The notes: generated by a model not told the origin, from the letters alone. Counted from the first letter of the stretch, positions 43,135 through 55,044 are shown. The stretch: 64,000 nt of DNA from Bromus sterilis (GCA_950022295.1 OX465597.1:58453016-58517015); one strand, 5' to 3'. Made by a program: numbers and translations.

Positions 43135-44771
43135 TGATACGTCCAAAACGTATCTATAATTTCTGCTTGCTCCATGCATGTTTTGTGTGATATTGCTATG
43201 ATCTAGATACACTTTCATACACTTTTGATCATATTTGGACTAACCTATTAACTCAGTGCACCACAGTGCCAGTTCCTGTTTTCTGCTGTTTTTCTATTTC
43301 AGTTTTCCCCCATATAAAAAGTGCTCCAAAAATTTGGGAAAAATCAGATAAAAATCAGCGTGAAGGAACCTTCCGGAAGAACCTGGGTGGGGCCAGAGGG
43401 CCACCACCAGGGACCCAGGCGCCCTGGTGGCGCGCCCTAGGGGCTGGCCGCGCCAGGGGGCGCCTGGAACCCTGGTGCCCCCCTTGACTGCCCCCTTCGC
43501 CTATATATCCTCCGTGACGAGAAACTCTCGAGGACAGAACCCTTTTTCGCGATCTCTCCTCTGTTCCGCCGCCGCCGCGCTTCCGAGATCGGGAGCACCA
43601 GCAGAACTCTTCCCGGCACCCTGCCGGAGGGAGGGCCGAGCTCCGGGAGTCTCCTCTCCACCATGGATGCAACCCAGATGACTCGTGAGTAGTTTTCTTT
43701 GGACCATGGGTCTGTGATCAGTAGCTATGTGATGTTCTCCTCCCCTCTTTGTTCTTCATGGATTAGACCTCGTGAGCTGCCCTACATGATCGAGGCACTT
43801 TTGTAATCTTTCTGCTATTGCTATGCTGAGTTTGATGGGATCTGATGGATTATGAGATTATGTTCAGATTGTGATTGAGTAATATATTTGGTTCTTATCT
43901 CTTATATTTTTGTTCCTAAGTAATTCTTGCATGTTCTCCGTTGCTGTTTATTGCTTTGGCAAAGTAGTAGGTAGTAACCCCAAGAGGGAACTTTATGCTC
44001 GATTGTGGGTTAATGCCCCCCGATGACACGCTTGAGTGAAAGAAACATGAGTCTAGGGGATGTGCTGTTGCCATAAGGGGGAAAACAACTGTGCTTGTAA
44101 CCGCGGTTGCAAGGATTGTTTACTTTACGCATAGTGCTTTTTAATGCAGTTGTCTGTTGCTTTGAGTTTACACTTTGGGTGGGGCTCGCAACTTAATACC
44201 AGCTAGATGTTCTGGATAGATATCTCAAGGTGGATGATTAGTAGTAGATGAAGTTGGATTTCGGTCTACTTATTTTGGCGTACTGCCCGTGCTTTTGAGC
44301 CTCTTCCTTTCTTTTGTAGCATAGTTAGCATTGCGGTGCGTTCATAATCCTGTCAATTTCCCTTCTCTAATTTTTTCACCTCGCATAGCAGTTTTATCGT
44401 CTTGTGGGAGAGAGACATCACTAGTGAACATCATGTATCCCGGTCTATATCCTCATTACTGTTTCCACGCTCATTTACTTTTCTGCTTTTACTTTCAGTT
44501 GCTATCATTATCCCTTGTGTTTGATCCTTTGTGAACAACAAGACCGGAGAGATTGACAACCTCTCTGAACTTCGTTGGGAACAAAGTTATTTGTGTCTGT
44601 GTGCAGGTCCACGTCAGTTGCCGCTGATACCTACTTATCCTCTCTGGAGTCCTACTGGAGACAAACCTTGGTATCTTTACTGAGGGAAATTTGCTGTTGT
44701 GCTACATCACGCCTTCCACTTGGGGCTCACCAACGAAGGGCGAGAAATCACTGTCATCACCTCGCACATCA
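43135..44771 (+). repeat. 5' LTR of A
   Basis: 1,637 bp, TGATACGTCC...CGCACATCA. Promoter-like CCTATATATCC lies at 43,499-43,509, followed by a GC-rich leader. Short ORFs inside it are not genes. Confidence 0.95.
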
Positions 44772-44782
44772 AGCCAAATTTC

Positions 44783-44799
44783 TGGCGCCGTTGCCGGGG
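44783..44799 (+). other. Primer-binding site of A (tRNA-Asp)
   Basis: TGGCGCCGTTGCCGGGG, perfectly complementary to the tRNA-Asp 3' end, lies 11 bases after the LTR. Confidence 0.9.
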
Positions 44800-44944
44800 A
44801 CTCCGAGAGATAAGATAGGGGAGTTGCACACTACCCTTTACCTTTTTTTTAGTCTTGTTAGCTTACCTTTCATTTTTTATCTTAGTGTACTTTATCAAAA
44901 AATCAAAAAAAATATAGTATGTCTAGTTCCTTACTTGCCAATCA

Positions 44945-46177
44945 ATGTCTAACTTCTTTGAAACTAGATCTTATTGGCATGGAGGATTCACCGAGGATCA
45001 ACAAGAATATTACAAGGAATACCGCTTGTCTCAAAAAGGGATACACTTATGGAGACTCATACATCAATCATATGAGTATGCTAAAAACTTGTGCTCAATA
45101 TATAATATATCTTTCTGCAGGGATGAATCTTGTTGCTTTATGAGGCACAAACACCTTGCTTTCCAATGTGAGTACAATAAGGATGAAATCTTAGCTTCTT
45201 ATGCTAAGGGAAATTATGATTTTTATGATGCAGAACAAATAGAAGAATTTGTTTCTTTTAAGGGTGCCTATGAAATTACTTCTTTTCTTGAAAATATTGA
45301 TGACGCCCCTTACAAATCTGAGAGTCTTGCTATACTTAACTATTGTTTGGAAAATTATGATGCAAATTACTATATTACTGATCATCTTGAGAGAATCTCT
45401 CCTCCAAAGGAAGAGACTAATGCTTTGCAGGACTCTATGGAAGAAGAAATTACTGAACCTGAAAGCTCCTTGGATGAAAAAGAGGAGAGTGACGAACAAA
45501 AGGAGGAAGAATGGAGCCATCCATGTCTACCTTCTGATGAGAGTAACTCTTTGAATCTTACCTTATATGAGTATTATGATCCTATGGATTCTTTTGAAAT
45601 ATCCCTTTTTGATGAAGTTGATGCCTTCTATGCTTATGGCCGTGATGCCAATATGGATGATGCTTACGGACATGAACTATCTATAGTTCCTCATGTTAAG
45701 CATGAAATTTTTGCTATTGCACCCACACTTGAGTGTCCTATTATCCTTTTGAAATCTCCAACTCCGGAGAATTTTCCTCTTATCAAAGCTCAATGTGATG
45801 GGTTGCATTTATCTTATGATCCTAAAAACCGTGTTGAAAACAATACACGTGTGCTTGTAGGTCATGAACAATATGATTTATATGATAGTTATATTCTTGA
45901 TGTTGTTCATGATACTACTGAAAATTACTTTGAGAGAGGAAAGTTTGGTTATAGAAACTTCCATGTGACAAAAACACCTCTCTCTAAACTGAAACTTTTG
46001 AAGTTGTTCTTGTTCCACCTTCCTATGCATGTCACTTTGTGCTTCTTTGATTTATTTTCTTACAAGATGCCTATGCATAGGAAGTGGGTTAGGCTTAAAT
46101 GTGTTTCACATTTGCTTCTTGATGCTCTCTTTTGCTTCAATTCTTATTCTCTTGTGAGCATCTTTCATAATCTTTAA
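44945..46177 (+). CDS. Unknown 410-aa protein of element A
   Basis: The only substantial ORF of the element, intact from ATG to stop. The N-terminus MSNFFETRSYWHGGFTEDQQ leads into a Tyr/Asp-rich part with Cys residues (CSIYNISFCRDESCCFMRHK). Then comes an acidic stretch at about residues 150-195 (EEEITEPESSLDEKEESDEQ), and a region of mixed sequence rich in Tyr and Asp (EQYDLYDSYILDV). The last 70 residues are basic and hydrophobic, with LLKLFLFHLPMHVTLCFFDL, possibly membrane-associated. No gag, zinc knuckle, protease or polymerase motif is seen. It takes the place of gag, starting about 145 bp after the primer site. Function unknown; a role in packaging or in using another element's particle is only a guess. 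Confidence 0.75.
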   Translation: MSNFFETRSYWHGGFTEDQQEYYKEYRLSQKGIHLWRLIHQSYEYAKNLCSIYNISFCRDESCCFMRHKHLAFQCEYNKDEILASYAKGNYDFYDAEQIEEFVSFKGAYEITSFLENIDDAPYKSESLAILNYCLENYDANYYITDHLERISPPKEETNALQDSMEEEITEPESSLDEKEESDEQKEEEWSHPCLPSDESNSLNLTLYEYYDPMDSFEISLFDEVDAFYAYGRDANMDDAYGHELSIVPHVKHEIFAIAPTLECPIILLKSPTPENFPLIKAQCDGLHLSYDPKNRVENNTRVLVGHEQYDLYDSYILDVVHDTTENYFERGKFGYRNFHVTKTPLSKLKLLKLFLFHLPMHVTLCFFDLFSYKMPMHRKWVRLKCVSHLLLDALFCFNSYSLVSIFHNL

Positions 46178-46797
46178 GCCTAGCTAATGGCTCTAAAGAA
46201 GCGTTTTCAGGAGGCAGCCCGCAACGAATTTAGGTTTTTATTTTTGCTTTTGTTGTGTCTTGATGTTTTTTGCTACTGTAGCAACATCATTGTATCTTTA
46301 TTTTTCAGCTTTGTGCCAAGTTATAGCCTCTTATGATAAGGGAAGCAAAAGTTGTGACATGCTGTCCAGAAAACAGATTCTGTCCCTTGACAGAAAAATT
46401 CGAATCAAATCACCAGATCATCTTTTTGATCTGATTTTTTTTGACAGCGTGCTCTATACAATTGTGAAACTTTCGTACGTTCTGAGTTTTTTGATTTGAG
46501 TTGCAGAAGTGCCCCTAAGAAATTCTTTACTACCTGCTGTTCTGTTTTTCACAGATTCTGCCACGTTTTGTCTCTCCTAACTTTTGCAAACCTTAAGCTT
46601 GATTTTTCTTTGAAAAAACCTTTTTGTACTCTTGAGAAACAGTAGATCTTCAAGAATATCTTTATATCCAGTGGGGAAAAAATATTTTATTAAGGGTACT
46701 AACCTCTCTAATCAGCTTATGATGAGTTATGTATGAAGGGAGTTTTCAAGTGTGCGATGGAAGATGATGAAAGAAGATCCAGGAGTGTCAAGCGCTC

Positions 46798-46882
46798 AAG
46801 CTTGGGGATGCCCCCATGCATCCCCAATAAATATTCAAGGAGACTCAAGCGTCTAAGCTTGGGGATGCCCCCGTGCATCCCC
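46798..46882 (+). repeat. 57-bp direct duplication with polypurine-like motif and hairpin
   Basis: AAGCTTGGGGATGCCCCC occurs at 46,798 and again at 46,855. Each copy continues into a perfect 8-bp stem, GGGGATGC...GCATCCCC, with a 6-base loop (CCCCAT at 46,812-46,817, CCCCGT at 46,869-46,874). The core AAGCTTGGGGATG is identical to the polypurine tract beside the 3' LTR at 48,984. Confidence 0.85.
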
Positions 46883-48983
46883 TTCTCCATCAACAATCAT
46901 CAGTTCGTCCTTCGTCTCACTATATTTTTATCACTTCATGCGTTATGTGTTATGCTTGGAGCGTCTCGCTCTTAGGTTTTATTTTAAGTTTTCTTTAGTT
47001 TTGCTTGCTGGTCATAACAAGTTAGACCCCATATTACTTTTGTGGGAGAGAAACACGCTCCACTTTCAAAATCTAGAACACATCATAGGATTTTTCCTGC
47101 TTATCTTTTTGCTGTTGTGTGTTCTTTATCTTTTCATAGCTGCTGCCATGTTTAGTTTTAGTCTTAGTTTGTCTTTAGAAAGAGCCTTGGCTTTTGTTTA
47201 GTTTTTTTCTGGAAATCTTTTAAGTTATCATGTTTATCTTGTTAAAAAGAGTTGGTTGTTGCACTGAGTAGTGTCTTGTCTTGAAAGTAGGTAATTGAGG
47301 TTGCTATTTAATTCTAGTAGTAACTTGCAATAGTTTTGAGGTATTGATGTGAGTAATGTCTGAACTTTTGGTGTCAAGAGCTCTAGCCTATTAGTGATAG
47401 GTGTCGTATTTTGGGCAATCCATGTGTATTTTCAAAACCTACAAAACTAGTTGAGAACTCTAGCTACTAGATGGATCACTAATCTTTGGAAGGATCGAAT
47501 ATTAGAGTACACTCACGTACCATGAGTCGAGGATGCGCAAGGATAACCAAACCCCCATACACTCCTCCTCGGGGTACTTGTCTCTTTGTGAACCTCCTTA
47601 TTAGATTGAGAGTTACCGATAATAAGTGCATGAGTTCTTCGGACTAATGTAAGTATTGAAAGTTGACACTTCCACCTTCCCATATTTTGCTAGTCTCTCC
47701 TGTGCCGTGCATTGCTTTCTTCTCACTCCGAGAGTTGGCGTCCACCTTCGCCGGTACATCCAAACCCTTGGCATGATACGCTCTGTCATGATAAACCTCC
47801 TTATATCTTTCCTCAAAACAGCCACCATACCTACCTATCAAGGCATTTCCATAGCCTTTCCGAGATATATTGCCATGCAACATCCACCTCTTCATGACTT
47901 GATCTTCATGTCATACATGTTCCTGCTACACTAGCAGCGACATACATTACATACATCATGATAGTTACATCTTCTTTATGATTTTGAGTACCTTGTAAAG
48001 TGTGAAAGATCTCCTTTACCTTCTTGTAAAATAGAGTGTTGCCCTTAAGTGAGGAAAAGATCCCAAAGTGGACACAATAAAAGATCCCAAAGAGGACAAA
48101 TGAGAGTTAAATAGAAAGAGCCATTGAGGCCACAAAAAAATACAAAAAAATAGAAAAAAGAGAAAAAATAAATAAAAAGAGAGAAAGGGGCAACACTACT
48201 ATCCTTTTGAGAGATCCACACTAGTACTCCCTTTCTATCCTTGTACTCCATAGAGATGATCATCATGCATATAGCTGTGTGGGGACCTTCACACTATAGA
48301 ACTTGGCTTGCATATTCCAAGGATGAGCCTCCTCAAACGAGCTCTAGGTCTTCATGAGCGAGCAAGTTAGATGCACCCCCACTAGTTCCATTGGAGAGCT
48401 TCTTAGCTCGTACGTGCATCCGTTGCATGGCAATCCCTACTGCTCACATCATATCTATCATTTGGCATCTCTTGCCTATGATTGTCCTCATTGATGTGAG
48501 CCTTTCTCATCCTTTTTGTCTTCCTCCTCCGTACTCCTCTCTTTGCCATCCTAAGTGTCAACTCTCGTGCTTACGCTCATCCATTGCATGAGTGCTCAAA
48601 ATATTGAAAAAGGAGTGGATCAAATTGACTTGTACCTGGCTAGTGGTCTGGGTACGAGTCAAGATAAGATTCCAGAAAAAGACCAAGTCTGAAACTTTAG
48701 TAGATTGAGTTCTCAACAAATAAATGTTTTTCTCGTATTCCTTATCCCCCTTCTTGCACGCAAACACCATTTTGAGACATTCGAGTCACGGACAGCGAGA
48801 GATCTTGCACCTAATGTTCTTTTGTTACTTGTTTCAATGCTAATATAGACTCTTGCATGTTATGACTTGAATTGAATCTCTAACCTTGATTGCTTTACTT
48901 TTCAAAGTTCTTATATGGTCGCTAGCATGTCACCACAGAAATTATGCCGTTATCATTTACCTACTCGAGGATGAGCAGGAATT

Positions 48984-48997
48984 AAGCTTGGGGATGT
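48984..48997 (+). other. Polypurine tract of A
   Basis: AAGCTTGGGGATGT lies directly before TGATACGTCC of the 3' LTR. Position and purine content fit the plus-strand primer. Confidence 0.85.
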
Positions 48998-50637
48998 TGA
49001 TACGTCCAAAATGTATCTATAATTTCTGCTTGCTCCATGCATGTTTTGTGTGATATTGCTATGATCTGGATACACTTTCATACACTTTTGATCATATTTG
49101 GACTAACCTATTAACTCAGTGCACCACAGTGCCAGTTCCTGTTTTCTGCTGTTTTTCTATTTCAGTTTTCCCCCATATAAAAAGTGCTCCAAAATTTCGG
49201 GAAAAATCAGATAAAAAATCAGCGTGAAGGAACCTTCCGGAAGAACTTGGGTGGGGCCAGAGGGCCACCACCAGGGGCCCAGGCGCCCTGGTGGCGCGCC
49301 CTAGGGGCTGGCCGCGCCAGGGGGGCGCCTGGACCCCTCGTGGCCCCCCTGACTGCCCCCCTTCTCCTATATATCCTCCGTGACGAGAAACCCTCGAGGA
49401 CAGAACCCTTTTTCGCGATCTCTCCTCTGTTACGCCGCCGCCGCGCTTCCGAGATCGGGAGCACCAGCAGACCTCTTCCCGGCACCCTGCCGGAGGGAGG
49501 GCCGACCTCCGGGAGTCTCCTCTCCACCATGGATTCTTCCCGGATGACTCGTGAGTAGTTTTCTTTGGACCATGGGTCCGTGATCAGTAGCTATGTGATG
49601 TTCTCCTCCCCTCTTTGTTCTTCATGGTTTAAACCTCGTGAGCTGCCCTACATGATCGAGGCACTTTTGTAATCTTTCTGCTATTGCTATGCTGAGTTTG
49701 ATGGGATCTGATGGATTATGAGATTATGTTCAGATTGTGATTGAGTAATATATTTGGTTCTTATCTCTTATATTTTTGTTCCTAAGTAATTCTTGCATGT
49801 TCTCCGTTGCTGTTTATTGCTTTGGCCAAGTAGTAGGTAGTAACCCCAAGAGGGAACGTTATGCTCGATGCTGGGTTCATGCCCCCCGATGACACGCTTG
49901 AGTGACAGAAACATGAATCTAGGGGATGTGTTGTTGCCACAAGGGGGAAAACAACGGTGCTTGTAACCGCGGTTGCAAGGATTGTTTACTTTACGCATCG
50001 TGCTTTTTAATGCAGTTGTCTGTTGCTTTGGGTTTACACTTTGGGTGGGGCTCGCAACTTAATTACAACGAGATGTTCTGGATAGATATCTGAAGGTGGA
50101 TGATTAGTAGTAGATGCAGTTGGATTTCGGTCTACTTATTTTGGCGTACTGCCCGTGCTTTTGAGCTTCTTCCTTTCTTTTGTAGCATAGTTAGCATTGC
50201 GGTCCGTTCATAATCCTGTCAATTGCCCTTCTGTAATTTTTTCACCTCGCATAGCAGTTTTATCGTCTTTTGGGAGAGAGACATCACTAGTGAACATCAC
50301 GTATCCCGGTCCATATCCTCATTATTGTTTCCACGCTCATTTACTTTTCTGCTTTTACTTTCAGTTGCTATCATTATCCCTTGTGTTTGATCCTTTGTGA
50401 ACAACAAGACCGGAGAGATTGACAACCTCTCTGAACTTCGTTGGGAACAAAGTTATTTGTGTCTGTGTGCAGGTCCGCGTCAGTTGCCGCTAACACCTAC
50501 TTATCATCTCTGGAGTCCTACTGGAGACAAACCTTGGTATCTTTACTGAGGTAAATTTGTTGTTGTGCTACATCACGCCTTGCACTTGGGGCTCACCAAC
50601 GAAGGGCGAGAAATCACTGTCATCACCTCGCACATCA
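48998..50637 (+). repeat. 3' LTR of A
   Basis: 1,640 bp, same ends as the 5' LTR, followed by GTAGG (50,638-50,642). Confidence 0.95.
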
Positions 50638-53600
50638 GTAGGCATCGGGGATCTTCACGTTGCGGTGGTCGGCATCGGGGAACTCCTTCTCCTAGGCTCC
50701 AACGTCGACTGCAGCGGCCGATCAGGCAAAACTAAAGGGGAGAAATAAAGCAAAGGTGAGTATCTAGCATACCCGCGAGTCTTACGTCCGCTACTAAGCA
50801 TTTATGCATTTTTATCAAATGGAAAGGGGAGGCTGTATATAGTGGACTGCAAGATAGAAAGTCAGAGCAAGGATAAGAAGCTAGGCCTATCGAAGACTAG
50901 CATCTTCCGACGAGTCTTGCAGCACAAGATGAGAACATCCAACAGTTTATATAAAGCATAAAGTAACAATGCAGGAGAAGTCGTTGCATCATTGTATAAT
51001 AGTAAGTTGTAATAATTAACAATGCCTCTGAGATCCCTTCCTCGACATCGCAGCGAGGAAGAAAAACCCGGAACCATACAGTTTAATAATAATAGTTTGT
51101 AGTGGTAAGATCCAGCTTCAGCATAAAGCGTCCTTTTACCGTGGACACGGCTATTCGAATAGATTAATCTTCCCTGCAGGGGTGCACTTGTGTTACACTA
51201 CACGCACGGATCTCCAGGGTGGCGGGCACCTTGTTAGGGAACGCTCCACCGAGGCTATCCGACACTCCATAGCCCGTCTTTCAAACTCAACAGAGAGGCC
51301 ATCCGCCGGTCTAAATCCTAAGTACGTAGGGCCTTGGACCCCAACCCCGACGTACTCCTGCACGGTGCGTGGCTAGCCGGTGAAGCATAATCAAACGAAA
51401 TAAATCACCACCACGCGAGCAAATAAGATAACACCACTTCCCGGCGCAGGCCACGGTACTGCTGATGTCTGAAGAGTCCTCGGACGAGACTACGAAGCAG
51501 GGGAGCCCATAACTCGTAATTCCCACGGTTAGGTAGTGCATACATGGCATATAGCCAACTCAAGACATCCACCGAACCATTAGTCATTTTATTAACTTGC
51601 GGGACAACCGTTATCGTTGCCTCGACTTAACTGACCCGCGGACAACGACAGCGGTCAGGACCACCAGTACATCGGTGCCTGCCCTGTCGTCCCACCAAGT
51701 CTCTGCGGTTACCAACAAGGTGAATCGACTCCTTACCTCATCTCGCATGTGCTCCTGGAGGAGCTCGACTTTCGTGGTTTGGTAACTCTCGCGGCCAACG
51801 ATCAGGGGCCAAGCACACCGGTACACTGGTCGTACCCTCCCTGTCGTACCGTCGCAATACCACTCGCGGGCACCGTTGGGTCGCCCGACTTCTTACCTCA
51901 AGGACAACCGTTTCTCAGGTACCTAGAGCGGCTATACAGAGTCAGCAACGAGTGGAGTACAAGGATTTCCCCTTGATAGCTCACACTTGATGGTAGCTCG
52001 GCAGAGCAGAGCTAGGGGGCCTGAGGCGGTGTCTGCATTGTACCGTACCTATGCAGTTGTAATAAGTTGTATCCGCGTCACTCCCCTGAGTGATCACGGC
52101 CCGTTATCTAATCCTAGCTAACAATGCGCAGGGCTCACTGCTGAATATAATATATACTAATTTATAGGCAGCATAGGATAAAGGAAGGTACATCAAGGGG
52201 TGACAAAGACAGGCTATGCAATAGAATAGGATTGTAACGTAGCAGCAGCAGTAACAATGCATAGTGAAAGAAAAGTATGGAAAGATATGCGATATCTGGG
52301 GAAGAGAATGGCTCTGCTTACCTGGAAGCTCGCGGGAGGGGTACAGTCGTCGTCGATGTAGTCGATCATAGGGGCGTCAGCAGCGGACGTCGAGACTACC
52401 GGAGAATAAGAGAGGGGGAAGAAACAATAAATACACGACAATAATAGAAATACAAATACAAGACATGCCAAACACAATGTTAACGGTGTTCTAACACAAT
52501 GCAAGGGGTTATGCTCGGAGCAGGAATTCATGCGGGGATGAAATACCGGCTCCGGGTGATTATCGACAGATGGCCCGGAGGGGGAAGGTTCCATGTTTGT
52601 AGTGTCGTGAATATCTGACAGACATGTGGATAGTGTAACCGTGATAGTGTAACAGTGATGGTTTGACCAGTCAAACCTGACCAATGGGTCCCATTGGTCA
52701 GCCTCTGTTTAATAAAAATGTTTTTACTAAATCTAAATAATCCAGCGGACCCACATGTCATAGACTATTAGCAATTTATATTTCAATTTATTTAATAACT
52801 GACAGGTGGGGCCCAGGTGTAAGTGTCTCAGGTATTAATTAACCAATTTATTTAATCTAACAGGGGATTAAGTGAGTTGGGCCCACATGTAAGTGTCTCC
52901 TGGAGGGTCATTAGCAGCTAATTATGTCCTCTGACCTGCGGGGCCCATCGGGCAGTAACTCAGCGGCCTCGCCGGCGGAGAGCGGCACGGCGGCGACGAC
53001 CGCGCGCGAAACAGGACACGGTAGGGGCTATCTTTGGGCTTGTTCGAACCAGTGGAGCGCCGCTAGTAGAACGGTGGCCGTGCGGGGGCGTGAGGTGGAC
53101 AGAGGCGAGCTCGAGGTTAACAATGGTGGAAACGGGCGTCGGGCTCCAATGGCGTCCTGCTCCTCGCGATGAATTCGTCCGTTTTATCGCGCCAAACTGA
53201 GCATACGGGCCACTAGGAACTTAGGGGTGCCAAAGGCGTGGGCTGGAGTGGCTTGGGAGCTCGGCTACGCCAACATTGGCGGAAGCCAGAACATGCGAAA
53301 AGGGGGAAAAGGCTACGGGATAATCGGGCGAGCGCGAGCACATGAGGTAGGTAGCGGTGCTCGCAGTGATCGTGTAGAAGCTAGCAGCGGGTGCGGGGAG
53401 GCTCTGGCGTGGCCGCAAATCTTCTGCGATCACCGGAGGCTCGAGGTGGACGATGACCCGATTCGCAGCGCGTGGTGGCTCTCGGATCGATCAGGTGGGC
53501 GGGGACGACGTGTACGACGATGGGGCAGCTCCCGGACAAACTCCTCGGGTTCCAGGCGGCCTCTGGCCGCGACGGCGGTGAAGGCGTGGCCACGGGCGCG

Positions 53601-55044
53601 GCCATGCCCGTGCGGGAGAAGAGGGGGTAGCACGCGAGGATGGAGGGGGAAGTGAGGTAGAGGGTTGCAGGGGTGGTTGGGGAGGCCTGTGCGTCATCCA
53701 TATCCTCGCAGAGGGGCAGGTGAGGGCAGTTGAGAGGAGGGGGCGGCGCGGCATGGTTCTGGCCATGGCGCCAATGAGCAGATGGGATGGGGGCAGGTGA
53801 GGTGGAAGGAGACCGGAGCGGGCTGGGCCAGGGTGATTGTGCCCAGGGCGAGAGATGATGCTTTTGCATTTTTTTATCTCTTTTTTTTTTCTTTCGGGTT
53901 ATAATTTTTTCTGCTGCCTATTGAATTTTGTAAAATGGGTAAATGATCCCAATATTACCGTTACATATTATAGTGATGCCGCAAAAAGTTTGGTACAAAA
54001 ATAAGATCATTTAGGCCTTTAAATTACTTAATATGGAGTAAAAGCTATTGTTTTGCTACTGTTTTATTTGTTTGCATTATTTAAATATTTTAATAAAATA
54101 CCATTTGTATTTTAATATACTCTAATGATTTTTTGACATTTTATAAAATTGTTTGCAATATATTTTTGTTTCACTTTTATTTCCACTTTGTTTTTAATTC
54201 AATTTGGATTCCAACAAGGTCTGAATTCAATTGAGTTTTTATCAAGGGTGATCAAGACTTGCCCAACATAGTGAGTTAGAATTATTAACAGGTGATTACT
54301 GTTACAACCAAGGTAATTACTGCTGGTTGACATTGAGGGTGTTACAGCTAGGCCCTGCGGGGCCCGGTTCGCTGGACCTGGCTGTGCTGGCTCAAGATGG
54401 GCAACGTGGACGCATCTGGAACGTTGATCCGGGGATCTGACGGTCTGGGTCATCTGGAGGCTAGGGTTTCAGAATTTGAGGGGTTAATTGGCAGATCTGG
54501 GCAAAGTGGAGGGGGTGGCTGCAATTTTTCGGTTTAGGGAAACCCTAGAAAGGGGTGAGAGAGTGGTGGTATTTATATAGCCCAGGTGGCTGGCAGTTTG
54601 CAAAAACATCCCCGGTTTTTCTCTCTCGCGCGCGGTGTTTACGTTTTTGACCGCCGGGGGTCCGCAGGACCTCCGATTCGGGTAAAACTTCAAACTGCGC
54701 GATCAGCGCGTCGAGCCGGCGGCGTTCACCTCGCGCGAGAACCGTTTTGAGAACACTTTCCGGCGCTATTAAAATATCTCGTTTACTTATTAAACGGGAT
54801 TTTTCGTTCCGTTGGCGACGACTGGTCTTGTGCGGGTTTTTGCGACGGTGATCGGGTGAAACTCAGTGTCGCAAAGGTCGAGTGTCAGGGTGGCAAGGGT
54901 CGGTCTCCGTCCGGTACAAGATAAGAGGGGGGGATAATCGTCGATCGATAGATCGGGGATGCAAACACCACAAACAAATCGGACAATCAAACAATTCACA
55001 CCGAAAACAATTTTTTTATTTTTTGTGAAATCTGGGCTGTTACA

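Larger units (their letters stand above)
46178..48997 (+). other. Non-coding 3' interior of A
   Basis: About 2.8 kb with no ORF above about 90 aa. It contains the hairpin repeats at 46,798-46,882, an A-rich tract at 48,137-48,190 and the polypurine tract at the end. Short frames on both strands have no recognisable domain. Confidence 0.75.
43135..50637 (+). mobile_element. Full-length non-autonomous LTR retrotransposon A (7.5 kb)
   Basis: LTRs are 43,135-44,771 and 48,998-50,637, with TSD GTAGG. The interior (4.2 kb) has a perfect tRNA-Asp primer site, a single 410-codon ORF, a duplicated hairpin block, a long non-coding part and a polypurine tract. No gag, protease, RT or integrase motif is present. 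The first 130 bp of the two LTRs differ at only two positions, so the insertion is fairly recent. LTR similarity links it to G and F. It resembles the TGATACGTCC-starting Triticeae Ty3/gypsy families (Sabrina/WHAM group), but I cannot fix the family by eye. Confidence 0.95.
23718..54346 (-). mobile_element. Large non-coding LTR retrotransposon B (LARD, Sukkula-like architecture)
   Basis: TGTGACGCCC...GTGTTACA LTRs lie at 23,718-40,102 and 42,846-54,346, with TSD GCTAG outside. Without later insertions the left LTR is about 4.3 kb and the right about 4.0 kb; the difference is explained by two deletions in the right copy. Next to the left LTR, the minus strand carries a purine-rich tract (revcomp of AATCTCCCCCACTACG, 40,103-40,118). 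A TGGTATCAGAG primer site abuts the right LTR. The 2.7-kb interior has no ORF above about 80 aa. Long LTRs with a short non-coding interior, intact PBS and PPT define LARDs; barley Sukkula has similar dimensions. Mobilisation would need proteins from another element. Confidence 0.9.
42846..54346 (-). repeat. 5' LTR of B (right), interrupted by element A
   Basis: Parts 42,846-43,134 and 50,643-54,346. Compared with the left LTR it has lost about 45 bp at its start (TG joins directly to GAAGGTACA) and about 300 bp near 52,640. It keeps the empty sites of the Copia solo LTR, the LINE and the Stowaway MITE, so those three came after B inserted. Confidence 0.88.
19173..55044 (-). mobile_element. 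Long-LTR retrotransposon C, non-coding, left-truncated and split by B
   Basis: Minus orientation. The primer site (20,136-20,146) adjoins an LTR running right from 20,150 (TGTAAGGCCCG) and ending GGGCTGTTACA at 55,044, interrupted by element B. The last roughly 390 bp of that LTR recur at about 19,173-19,550, ending with the same GGGCTGTTACA; this is the remnant of the other LTR. Without B the right-hand LTR is about 4.26 kb. The interior is only 599 bp (19,551-20,149) with no recognisable gag or pol and no clear polypurine tract, so it has probably suffered a deletion. No TSD is found, because the left LTR has lost its outer part. Confidence 0.8.
20150..55044 (-). repeat. 5' LTR of C, interrupted by element B
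   Basis: Two parts remain: 20,150-23,717 and 54,352-55,044. The first contains AT-rich, A-biased sequence (21,500-23,100) and a GC-rich block at 23,200-23,717 whose overlapping ORFs on both strands I regard as compositional. The second continues in the sense lost at 23,717. The break carries the GCTAG duplication made by B. Confidence 0.82.

Noticed and set aside
47644..47934. Overlapping 83-92-codon frames in the non-coding interior of A
   Set aside because: Frames on both strands overlap, none starts near a plausible signal, and there is no matching frame in related elements in the window.
23718..54346. Segmental duplication of the 36-40 kb and 50-54 kb regions
   Set aside because: They are the two LTRs of one element: same orientation, PBS and PPT between them, and a shared GCTAG target duplication outside.
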